A DNA stretch of 35,848 nt, taken from contig JAFLEH010000044.1 of the NCBI GenBank assembly GCA_017301995.1, forward strand, positions 1-35,848, written 5' to 3'. Origin of the DNA: Verrucomicrobiota bacterium (GTDB taxonomy: Bacteria > Verrucomicrobiota > Verrucomicrobiia > Verrucomicrobiales > Akkermansiaceae). The position numbers and the translations under genes were made by a program. Positions 16,169 through 23,910 of this stretch are shown here, in pieces (position 1 is the first letter of the stretch; each line of letters begins with the position of its first letter). The notes under the pieces were generated by a model, which made no database searches, was not told the DNA's origin, and saw only the letters and a program-made list of their open reading frames with translations.

Positions 16169-16882
16169 TCACTTGCCGAACCGGTTCAGGATGTCGTCCA
16201 CCCATACTGGGACTTGGACGGTGGCCGGTCCTGTTAGGTGACGGTCGAAATGGGAGGAAACGGCGGTGCCGGCGTTGTTGATTTCGAGGGTCTCGGCGCC
16301 TGAGGCGGCGGCCATGCTGACAAACCCGGCGGCCGGATAGACATGTCCCGAGGTCCCGATGGCGGCGAAAATTCCGGCGCGGTCGAGCGCCCTGCCGATG
16401 CGCTCCATGAACTTCGGGATTTCGCCGAACCACACGATGTCCGGCCGCATGCCGCCGGCGCGATTGCAGAACGGGCAGACCGTTTCGGTATCGAGGTCGC
16501 CCTCCCATTCGCGGCCGCGCCAGCAGAGATCACAACGGACCTTGCGAAGCTCGCCGTGCATGTGGATGACGGAGGCGGAGCCCGCGCGCTCGTGGAGATC
16601 GTCCACGTTTTGGGTGATGAGAGTGACCTCGCCCGGATACTCGTGTTGCAGTCGCGCCAGCGCAAAATGGGCGGCGTTGGGTTCCACTTCGGATAGACCG
16701 GCGCGGCGGAGATTGTAGAAGCGGTGGACCAGCGCCGGGTTCCTGCGGAACGCATCCGGGCACGCCACGTCCTCCACCCTGTGGCCTTCCCATAGGCCAT
16801 CCTTGTCCCGGAAGGTGGCTAGGCCGGACTCCGCGGAGATTCCCGCGCCGGTTAGAATCACGATCGGAAGCGGCGCGCTCAT
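16169..16882 (-). CDS. cobB: NAD-dependent protein deacylase, sirtuin (CobB type)
   Basis: ATG 16882 gives a 237-residue protein of normal bacterial sirtuin size. Motifs in order are ILTGAGISAESGLATFRD (9-26, NAD-binding Rossmann start), TQNVDDLHERAG (90-101), catalytic His109 in HMHGEL, four zinc cysteines C117/C120 and C136/C139, and RPDIVWFGE (146-154). The family removes acyl groups from lysine using NAD and acts in the cytoplasm. The start lies four bases after the stop of the upstream 654-residue gene, so the two are probably cotranscribed. The frame continues open upstream into that gene, but the sirtuin family begins at the chosen Met. A function linked to its two uncharacterised neighbours is not evident. 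Confidence 0.95.
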   Translation of the reverse strand: MSAPLPIVILTGAGISAESGLATFRDKDGLWEGHRVEDVACPDAFRRNPALVHRFYNLRRAGLSEVEPNAAHFALARLQHEYPGEVTLITQNVDDLHERAGSASVIHMHGELRKVRCDLCWRGREWEGDLDTETVCPFCNRAGGMRPDIVWFGEIPKFMERIGRALDRAGIFAAIGTSGHVYPAAGFVSMAAASGAETLEINNAGTAVSSHFDRHLTGPATVQVPVWVDDILNRFGK

Positions 16883-16886
16883 GATA

Positions 16887-18851
16887 TCACGGCTTCGCCG
16901 GCGCTGCGCCAAGTTGTTTGAATAGGTCCTCAAGCTCGGCCGCCACGGGCTCCGGGGCGTTTTCACGCAAGTGGCCGAACGACGATTTGTTGAGAAACCC
17001 GCGCGCCCGCTCCTCACTGAGGAACAGATCGGTTTCCAACAGAATCTTCGGTCCATCCGATCCGGAGACCACCGGATACACGGCGGTGACGGGCTTCTCA
17101 CCCTGATCGAAACGGACCGCCGCCACGGACCATGTCTTGCCCGTGGCCACGCCCGTGATGGTCGGCCGCCCGGTGCATTTTCGCAGCGAGTTGATTTCGT
17201 AACCGAGGTTGCGGAGCAACCGGGCTGGGCTCGCGTTGGACCCGAGCCGCGATGTGAGCCGGAGCGCGGCGGATAGATCGCCGGACGCCAGAACATCGAA
17301 CCACCGGTCCAACAGCTTCTCGATATCCGGTCTGGCGGGAGGGGCCGGCAGTTTGGCGGGATCAATGACCGGGCTGTCCGCCAGCAGTTTGGCCCGCCAC
17401 GTTTCCGGCCAGCGTTTGGCTTCGGCGGCGGCCCATTCGGTTTCCGCGGCGAAGCGGTCCCGGCACAGGTCGTCGGGCACCATGCCGCTGAGCAGATGCC
17501 AGCCGGACTCGCCTTTTTCGAAATAGAGTACACGAAGGTCGAGGCGGTCCTCCTTAACCGAAAAAATCTGGAAGCTCGCCGCGCCGGTGGATTCCCGTGC
17601 CGCGGAATCGAGCGCCACCGGGCTGCGGAGGTTGGAGGGGTTGTGGAGCGACGCCCAGAGATCGACCGCCTTGAGGCAGCCGGCGCGGGCGGTGCGCTTG
17701 GGGCCGGATAGATCGAGCATACCTATCAGCGGCAGCGGCGTGGGCGCGCGCAGGGCTTCGGCGGCGGCTTTGACCGCGTCTTCGCAGGTGGCGGCGGCTT
17801 TGAGCGGATAGGTTTCTCGCAGCCGTTCGGGAAATGAGGCTAGCAGGCTGCCGTCGTCATCGTCATCCGCGTCGCTATGGTTGGGCGGCTCGTTGGTTTG
17901 CGCGGCGGATTCGAGAAACCCGCGCGGCGGGTCCACCCGCCAGATGCCGTCCGGCGAGCGGCGAAGATCAAGGTCGATGATTTCAATCCGTGGAAGCGCT
18001 TTGGATTTCGGGCCGGTGGGATCGACGCAAGCCAGCGAGATCTGGCCCGTCGTGTCATCGCCTTCTTCGTGGATCACGGTTCGGATGACATCCGGGGCGA
18101 CGAGCAGGCGCCATGGGCGGGTGGCGGCGCGGGGTGCGGCGACCGCCGCGCTGGCCTGTTGGAGGCGTGCGGACCAATTGTCCGGCAGGCTGGCCTGCAA
18201 TCCTCCTAACAGCGCGAGCACCACCGGGGCGCGGGCTTTGGCGCAGGCATCGAGGAATCCGGCACCGGCCTGGGCTGCGGTCATCGCGCGGACATCCTCC
18301 GGCCGAATCGCGGTTAGAATATCCTCGCGCATTCGGTTGGTGAGTTGGTCGCGCGCGGACTCCATGATTTTCGTCCGCTCTTCGAGCATCCAGCGTTCGA
18401 GGTCGGCGGCTTGCTTCCTCACGCCGGGATCGAAGCCGATACCGGTGTTTTCAAACGATCCGGGCACGGGAGCGGGCCGCCATTGGTCTCCCTTGCGGAC
18501 GAGTGCCACGGCGAAGACCCGCAGGCGCGCGGGGTCGAATCCGCTTTCCTTGCGGACGATCACGGCGGCGAGATTGCCTTCGGCACGGTCAGCCACGGCC
18601 TTGAGGTCGCCCGTATCGAGGTCCAGCGCGGTGCGTTCCAGCCGGCGGGTGATTTCCCGGCGTTTTTCGGGCTGGGTGGCGGCGGAAATGGCGGTGTCGG
18701 CGTCGGGTTCGAGGTTGACCTTTCCCGCCCGCACTTTTTCGAGAAAACCGACGGCCACCTCCGGCGGACCGGCGGCGGATAGAGCGGGTAGAACCGATGC
18801 GAACAGGATGGCGAGCGTCTTCACTGGCGCAACACTAGCAGCGAATGGCAT
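16887..18851 (-). CDS. Uncharacterised secreted protein (about 650 residues)
   Basis: Two starts are possible: ATG 18851 or GTG 18824 (VKTLAILFASVLPALSAAG, a good signal peptide). The body has no family I recognise. It looks like two or three related alpha/beta segments that compare a predicted value with a term for regulation: strings such as LVRKGDQWRPAPVPGSF (about residue 113), SPDGIWRVDPPRGFL and YFEKGESGWHLLSGM recur and resemble the 'W..' strand of NTF2-like or DUF4878-type folds. An acidic run SDADDDDDGS lies near the middle. The gene sits between a membrane protein gene (18-base gap) and the sirtuin gene (4-base gap), in an apparent three-gene operon. Probably periplasmic; no enzymatic role can be assigned. 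Confidence 0.75.
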   Translation of the reverse strand: MPFAASVAPVKTLAILFASVLPALSAAGPPEVAVGFLEKVRAGKVNLEPDADTAISAATQPEKRREITRRLERTALDLDTGDLKAVADRAEGNLAAVIVRKESGFDPARLRVFAVALVRKGDQWRPAPVPGSFENTGIGFDPGVRKQAADLERWMLEERTKIMESARDQLTNRMREDILTAIRPEDVRAMTAAQAGAGFLDACAKARAPVVLALLGGLQASLPDNWSARLQQASAAVAAPRAATRPWRLLVAPDVIRTVIHEEGDDTTGQISLACVDPTGPKSKALPRIEIIDLDLRRSPDGIWRVDPPRGFLESAAQTNEPPNHSDADDDDDGSLLASFPERLRETYPLKAAATCEDAVKAAAEALRAPTPLPLIGMLDLSGPKRTARAGCLKAVDLWASLHNPSNLRSPVALDSAARESTGAASFQIFSVKEDRLDLRVLYFEKGESGWHLLSGMVPDDLCRDRFAAETEWAAAEAKRWPETWRAKLLADSPVIDPAKLPAPPARPDIEKLLDRWFDVLASGDLSAALRLTSRLGSNASPARLLRNLGYEINSLRKCTGRPTITGVATGKTWSVAAVRFDQGEKPVTAVYPVVSGSDGPKILLETDLFLSEERARGFLNKSSFGHLRENAPEPVAAELEDLFKQLGAAPAKP

Positions 18852-18869
18852 CGGGCGAAAGCGGGATTT

Positions 18870-19991
18870 TCAATCGGTGGTGAGGAGGATCTCCGGGAGC
18901 GCTCCGGGAACGCCCGCCAGGCGGGGCAAACCATCGCAAGCCGCGCGGTCGCCGAAGGACCGGCGGGCGAGGCGTTTGAATTGCTCTGCGGTTCCGCCGG
19001 TTTCGGGCCGCAGCGGCCGCAGGGGATCGCCAGCGTTTCCGGGTTCCAGCACCCACGCGCTCCGGAAACGGAAGTCCACCATACCCTTGCGCTCGCCCCA
19101 GACCCGATGGGTGCCCAGGCGGAGATCCGCCAGCCACATGCCGGTTTTGTTGGACCGGCGGATCCACCATCCGCCTGTGAAAGCGTCCACGCGCGCGGCT
19201 TCGGTCCCGTCGGTTTCGGCGGTTAGGTTGGTGCCGCCGCGGGAAACCACCGTCCAGCGCATCGGCGTGGAGGGCCATTCCCAGACCGAGCGCTCACCCA
19301 ACCAAACATCTTCTCCCTGGATCGCGATGCCGCGCCACAGCAGAGGATTCCACGCGGTCGGGCAGGAACAAAACCGCCCGGTTTCCATCCCGCGGCGCGC
19401 CAGATCGGCTCGGAAACCGGCACCAGCCAACAATTTCGTGATGGCCATCAGCCCCAGATATCCGAATGCGAGGCCCACGCCCCACCACCAGCGCCGCCGG
19501 CGTTTCGGCAGCTCCTTCTTCGTTCGGAGAGGAGCGAGCGCGATCAATCCGCATGCTAGCAAAATGCCCGGAGCCGCATCACCGGGGGCCACAAGACACA
19601 TTGCCACCCTCGGACAAGGGATCGGCCAGAGAAACTGCGCGCCCGTCACCCCAAGGAACTGCCAAAGGGCCGGCACCGCCCAAGCCAGCCCGCAAAACGC
19701 AACCAGCCGACCGCGGGGAATCTTTGCCCGCTTCCATTTCGGCCCCAGCCATTTTGGGAGGAAAAACGCCGCCGCCGACACCGCCCACACCGAATGTGCC
19801 AGCGCCGCGTGGCAAACCATGGCCAGCGAGTTTGACAAAACCAGTCCCGCCAGGCCCTCCACCAACCACGGACCGGTCGCGAGCGTGGCTCCCCATGCCA
19901 GCGCCTGATTTCCCAGCCGCTTGCCTAGCAGAACCTCACCCGCCGCCGCTCCGATGGCGGCTGGAACGAGTATCGCCGCGAGCCATTCCAT
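18870..19991 (-). CDS. Membrane protein resembling YdjM/DUF457 metal-dependent hydrolases, degenerate
   Basis: The start at ATG 19991 (MEWLAAILVPAAIG) begins the first membrane segment; the open frame upstream to 20108 holds a glycine run and no likely start. The product is about 373 residues. The first 200 contain four or five hydrophobic segments with HAALAHSVW, VPALWQFLGVTGAQFLWPI and a late GLGLMAITK-type helix. The order resembles membrane-bound metal-dependent hydrolases, which usually have HRGxTHS and a 'GT.LLWPF' string; here the first motif is HAALAHS, so metal binding is doubtful. The rest is a soluble beta-rich domain with WGERKGMVDFRFRSAW. It is first of an apparent operon with the 654-residue protein and the sirtuin. 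Confidence 0.65.
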   Translation of the reverse strand: MEWLAAILVPAAIGAAAGEVLLGKRLGNQALAWGATLATGPWLVEGLAGLVLSNSLAMVCHAALAHSVWAVSAAAFFLPKWLGPKWKRAKIPRGRLVAFCGLAWAVPALWQFLGVTGAQFLWPIPCPRVAMCLVAPGDAAPGILLACGLIALAPLRTKKELPKRRRRWWWGVGLAFGYLGLMAITKLLAGAGFRADLARRGMETGRFCSCPTAWNPLLWRGIAIQGEDVWLGERSVWEWPSTPMRWTVVSRGGTNLTAETDGTEAARVDAFTGGWWIRRSNKTGMWLADLRLGTHRVWGERKGMVDFRFRSAWVLEPGNAGDPLRPLRPETGGTAEQFKRLARRSFGDRAACDGLPRLAGVPGALPEILLTTD

Positions 19992-20059
19992 GCAGCCACA
20001 GGTGTTTCCGCCGCCGCCGCCGCCGTCAATCGCAAAATCCCCACGCGGCGGGTGATGTT

Positions 20060-20110
20060 TTGAAGTACAAACAATTAATTTGACAAAATCACTAATTTCT
20101 CTTGACAATC
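20060..20110. promoter_or_regulatory. AT-rich divergent promoter region with two TTGACA boxes
   Basis: Between the divergently transcribed membrane-protein operon and the PEP-CTERM gene lies a stretch much richer in A/T than its surroundings. TTGACA occurs at 20080-20085 and 20102-20107, 22 bases apart. No convincing TATAAT follows at the usual spacing. The region is a likely promoter site for one or both directions, but exact elements are not resolved. Confidence 0.35.
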
Positions 20111-20179
20111 AGGACTTCTTTCCGGCAATTCGTCATCCGTGACCCGGTTTGTTTCGCGGTCCGACTGACGCCACAACCC

Positions 20180-20860
20180 ATGAAATCCGTTCTCATCCTG
20201 ATTTGGGCTCCGCTTGTCGCGATGACGGCGTGGTCCCAGACGCTGCCGCCCGCGCCCGGCGCGCTGCTGAACATCGACATCCTGCCGATCACGAGCCCGA
20301 CCCTTTCACCGGGACAATCCTTCACCTTCGAGGTGGTGACGCGCCTTGGCACCGGCGGGTCTCCCGACATCGCCGCCGCGAATTTCGACTACTCAATCCA
20401 GTTGGGCACGCTGGCGACCATCCTGTTTTCCGGGGTCGCCGCGGATGGCTCCCTTCTGACCACGCCATCCACAACCTACGGCACCATCGCCGGGGTCATG
20501 TGGGACCCGGCGGATGCCGACAACGATTTTATGCCGTCCTCTCTGCCGACCGATCTCGGCATGTTGCTCGCGGACGACACGTTCGACCGCCCCGATCCAT
20601 CCAACCCGAACTGGGACTCCGATTGGGTGTTCCGGATGACTTGGACCGCACCGTCCGACGCGCCTCTGGGTACCTACGCGGTGACCGGCAACGAGGTGGG
20701 TGACCTCTATTTCCAAGGATCGCTGTCATCCGCCGATACACTGATGGCGTCGTTTCCCGGATCCCACACGCCGCTGAATGTGGTGATCGTGCCGGAACCC
20801 GGTGTGACGGTGTTGGCCATGGCCGGGTTGGGCCTGCTGCTCCGCCGCCGGTATCGGTAA
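20180..20860 (+). CDS. PEP-CTERM sorting-signal protein
   Basis: ATG 20180 (MKSVLILIWAPLVAMTAWSQ) gives a signal peptide and a 226-residue product; the frame is open for 78 bases upstream, but the hydrophobic start is clear. The C-terminus VPEPGVTVLAMAGLGLLLRRRYR has the three-part PEP-CTERM signal: a Pro-Glu-Pro motif, a hydrophobic helix and an Arg cluster. Such proteins are exported and then processed by an exosortase, often in exopolysaccharide-making bacteria. The body (PSLSPGQSFTFEVV-like strands, a PDPSNPNWDSDWVF loop) looks like a cohesin-like or other all-beta domain and has no assigned function. No exosortase gene is in the window. Confidence 0.85.
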   Translation: MKSVLILIWAPLVAMTAWSQTLPPAPGALLNIDILPITSPTLSPGQSFTFEVVTRLGTGGSPDIAAANFDYSIQLGTLATILFSGVAADGSLLTTPSTTYGTIAGVMWDPADADNDFMPSSLPTDLGMLLADDTFDRPDPSNPNWDSDWVFRMTWTAPSDAPLGTYAVTGNEVGDLYFQGSLSSADTLMASFPGSHTPLNVVIVPEPGVTVLAMAGLGLLLRRRYR

Positions 20861-20892
20861 ACCGACGGGCGCGGGCGATTTTGTCCGCTTTT

Positions 20893-20909
20893 CCGGGCAA
20901 GAATCCCGG
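20893..20909 (+). terminator. Short hairpin after the PEP-CTERM gene
   Basis: A 5-bp stem CCGGG/CCCGG with loop CAAGAAT lies 33 bases after the PEP-CTERM stop. It is followed by TTGAAG rather than a T-run, so it is at best a weak terminator before the next gene at 20950. Confidence 0.3.
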
Positions 20910-20949
20910 TTGAAGCGCGTTTAAGGCATGGCACAGCCGCCGCACATCC

Positions 20950-23898
20950 ATGGTAGATTCTTCCCGCGTCCCCAATTCCGCCACCCGATCACCGCGGCGG
21001 ACAATCATTCCCACCCTTGCCAAACTGATCCTGATCGCCGTGCCATTCCCGCTTGCGGCGAAAGACATCCATATCGCACCTAACGGAAATGATGCGGGGA
21101 ACGGCACGAAGACGGCGCCATACGCCACGCTGGCCCGGGCGCGCGATGCGGCGCGGTCCGCCGCCGGACGCGAGCCGGTGACCATCCACGTCGCGGACGG
21201 CATCTACTATCTGCCGGAAACGCTGACGCTCACCCCGGAGGATTCCGGAGCCAAGGAGGCGCCCGTCATCTATCTGGCGGAAAACGAAGGCAAGGCGGTC
21301 GTCAGCGGCGGCGTCCGGCTCAAGCCGTTGTGGAAACCGTATCGGGACGGGATCTATCAGGCGGAAACCCCGCCGGGTTTGGAAATCGACCAGCTTTTCG
21401 TGAATGGCGCGCGCCAGCACATGGCGCGCTATCCGGACTTCGATCCCGCCAAAACCACCGCCGCCTATCAGGGATACGCCGCCGACGCGATCTCGAAGGA
21501 GCGCGCCGCGCGCTGGGCCGATCCGGCGGGCGGATATATCCATGCCATGCATGTTTCGCGTTGGGGAGGTTATCATTACCGCATCACGGGCAAGAAGCCG
21601 GATGGAACGCCCGCGTTCGAGGGCGGCTGGCAAAACAACCGCCAGATGGGCATGCATCCGGAGTTCCGGATGGTTGAGAACATCTTCGAGGAACTCGACG
21701 CCCCGGGCGAATGGTTCCACAACCGGAAAACCCGCACGCTGTATTTCCTACCGCCCGCGGGGACGGATCTATCCGGCGCGGTGATCGAAGGAGTGCGCCT
21801 GCCGCACCTCGTCGAGTTCCGGGGAACATCGGAGAAGCCGGTCCGCAACGTCGTTTTCAAGGGCTTCGTGTTCCGCCACGCGGCGCGCACGTTCATGGAG
21901 AACAAGGAACCGCTCTTGCGCTCCGACTGGACGATCTATCGGGGCGGCGCGGTTCTCCTGACCGGCACGGAGGACGTGCGGATGGAAGACTCGCTGTTCG
22001 ACCAAGTGGGAGGCAACGCGGTCTTCGTCAACCAACACGCGCGCCGCGTGATCGTGCGCGGCTGCCACATCATCGATCCCGGAGCGAACGGCGTGGCCTT
22101 CGTGGGCGATCCCGGCGCGGTCCGCAATCCCCTGTTCGAGTATGGCCAGCACAACGATCTATCCAAGATCGACCGCCAGCCCGGTCCGAAGACCGACAAC
22201 CACCCGGCCGACTGCGCGGTGGAGGATTGCCTGATCCATGGCATCGGGCGGGTCGAGCGGCAGGCCGCCGGAGTGCAGGTCTCGATGTCCGCGCGCATCG
22301 CGGTCCGGGATTGCTCGATCTATGATGGTTCGCGCGCCGGGATCAACTTCGGCGACGGCACCTGGGGAGGGCATTTGATAGAACGCTGCGATGTTTTCAA
22401 CACGGTGTTGGAAACCCACGACCACGGATCGTTCAACTCATGGGGCCGCGACCGCTACTGGGACAGCAACCACCGCGGTGTTTCGGAGCCCGCCGTCAAG
22501 GCCGATCCCAAACTGCCTTTTCTCGACGCCATGGAAACCACGGTGATCCGCGACAGCCGCTGGCGCTGCGACCACGGCTGGGATATCGATTTGGATGACG
22601 GATCGTCGAATTATGATATTTATAACAATCTGATGCTCAACGGAGGCCTCAAGTTCCGCGAGGGCTACCGCCGCCAGGCGTGGAACAACATCATGGTCAA
22701 CAACGGATTCCACCCGCACGTGTGGTTCGCCGAAAGCGGTGACCGGTTTTTCTCCAACATCGTCATGGCCGGCCATCGCGGCGTGCAGGTTCCCACCGAT
22801 GGGGTCAGAGGCCAGGAAATCGACCGCAACCTGTTCCACCGCGTCAGCCCGGCGGAAACGGAGCGGCTGCGGAAATTCGGTTGGGACGTCCGATCGGTCG
22901 CGGGCGATCCGATGTTCGTGGACCCCGCGGCGGGGGACTTCCGGGTTAGGGAAGGATCACCCGCGCTCAAGCTCGGTTTCAGGAACTTTCCGATGGATCG
23001 TTTCGGGGTGAAAAAGCCCGCGCTCAAGGCGTTGGCGAAGACCCCTAACATACCGTCAATTGCGGGCGAGCCGGTGGTTGGAAACGACGCGGAACCCGAG
23101 TATTGGTGGGAAGGCGCGCGCCTGCGCTCGATCACCGGCGAGGAATTCTCCGCCTTCGGCACCAAGCGCGAGGACGGCGGCGTCCAGATCGCCGAACTCC
23201 CGCCCGGAGCGTCCGCCGGACGCGCGGGACTCGCCGCCAACGATCTGATCCAGAAACTCAACGGCCGACCGGTCCGCACCCTCGGCGATTTCCGCGCCGG
23301 GCTCCTGGCAAACCCGGCCGGTCCGCTCGACCTAACCGTCGTGCGCCAGCAGAAGCCGCTCGCTCTCAAGCTCCGCCCGGCCGCCGTGATCGCGGTCGAA
23401 AACGCCCGGGACGAACGCGGGTTTTCCCGACTCAAACCCACAACCGGCACGCCGGTTCCCGTGTCCTCCCGCGCCACGCTGAATGACCCGTTGTCCGTTC
23501 TAACCGACGGTGCCCTCGCCAAAACCTACGGCCCGGTGTTCGGAAACGGCACGCGCGACGGCGCGTATCGCGTGGATCTCGGCTCCATCCGCCCGGTGGC
23601 CGCGATCACCTCATGGTCGTTCAATATGAACGGCAACCGCGGTCCTCAGCGCGTCACGCTCTACGGCAGCGCCGCCGACCGCGACCCCGGCTGGGATCTA
23701 TCCGACCGGAAGCGCTTCATCCCGCTCGCCACCCTCGACACCACCGGCAGCGCCTCCGGAAATTTCCAAGCCGCTTCCCTCAGGGCGGTCGCAGGCCAGT
23801 CCCTCGGCAACTTCCGCTGGGTCGTTTGGTCGGTCCAGCCGGTCACCGGCATCGGCGAAAACACCGCATTCCAGGAGCTGTCCGTAACCGTCCGCTAG
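20950..23898 (+). CDS. Right-handed beta-helix carbohydrate-active protein with PDZ and C-terminal beta domain (GH141-like)
   Basis: The 982-residue product starts with a charged stretch and then a signal segment LAKLILIAVPFPLAAKD. Residues about 38-680 open with IHIAPNGNDAGNGTKTAPYATL, the usual entrance of secreted right-handed beta-helix enzymes, and continue with helix turns (VVFKGFVFRHA, VRMEDSLFDQVGGNAVF, IAVRDCSIYDGSRAGINFGDG) and conserved acidic loops. This layout is shared by GH141 and related families that act on complex plant or algal glycans. A PDZ domain follows at about 717-813 (GVQIAELPPGASAGRAGLAANDLIQKLNG, split by eye). A C-terminal discoidin-like domain begins about 834. 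The exact hydrolase family and substrate are inference. It ends 12 bases from the convergent GH36-like gene. Confidence 0.8.
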   Translation: MVDSSRVPNSATRSPRRTIIPTLAKLILIAVPFPLAAKDIHIAPNGNDAGNGTKTAPYATLARARDAARSAAGREPVTIHVADGIYYLPETLTLTPEDSGAKEAPVIYLAENEGKAVVSGGVRLKPLWKPYRDGIYQAETPPGLEIDQLFVNGARQHMARYPDFDPAKTTAAYQGYAADAISKERAARWADPAGGYIHAMHVSRWGGYHYRITGKKPDGTPAFEGGWQNNRQMGMHPEFRMVENIFEELDAPGEWFHNRKTRTLYFLPPAGTDLSGAVIEGVRLPHLVEFRGTSEKPVRNVVFKGFVFRHAARTFMENKEPLLRSDWTIYRGGAVLLTGTEDVRMEDSLFDQVGGNAVFVNQHARRVIVRGCHIIDPGANGVAFVGDPGAVRNPLFEYGQHNDLSKIDRQPGPKTDNHPADCAVEDCLIHGIGRVERQAAGVQVSMSARIAVRDCSIYDGSRAGINFGDGTWGGHLIERCDVFNTVLETHDHGSFNSWGRDRYWDSNHRGVSEPAVKADPKLPFLDAMETTVIRDSRWRCDHGWDIDLDDGSSNYDIYNNLMLNGGLKFREGYRRQAWNNIMVNNGFHPHVWFAESGDRFFSNIVMAGHRGVQVPTDGVRGQEIDRNLFHRVSPAETERLRKFGWDVRSVAGDPMFVDPAAGDFRVREGSPALKLGFRNFPMDRFGVKKPALKALAKTPNIPSIAGEPVVGNDAEPEYWWEGARLRSITGEEFSAFGTKREDGGVQIAELPPGASAGRAGLAANDLIQKLNGRPVRTLGDFRAGLLANPAGPLDLTVVRQQKPLALKLRPAAVIAVENARDERGFSRLKPTTGTPVPVSSRATLNDPLSVLTDGALAKTYGPVFGNGTRDGAYRVDLGSIRPVAAITSWSFNMNGNRGPQRVTLYGSAADRDPGWDLSDRKRFIPLATLDTTGSASGNFQAASLRAVAGQSLGNFRWVVWSVQPVTGIGENTAFQELSVTVR

Positions 23899-23910
23899 GT
23901 TTCCATCCGC

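Noticed and set aside
16883..17533. Longer sirtuin frame starting within the upstream gene
   Set aside because: The extra 217 residues are an out-of-frame reading of the neighbouring gene. The sirtuin family starts at the Met at 16882.
17881..19908. Long plus-strand open frame opposite the operon with the sirtuin
   Set aside because: It is Ser/Arg/Pro-rich low-complexity sequence, as expected for the antisense of GC-rich genes.
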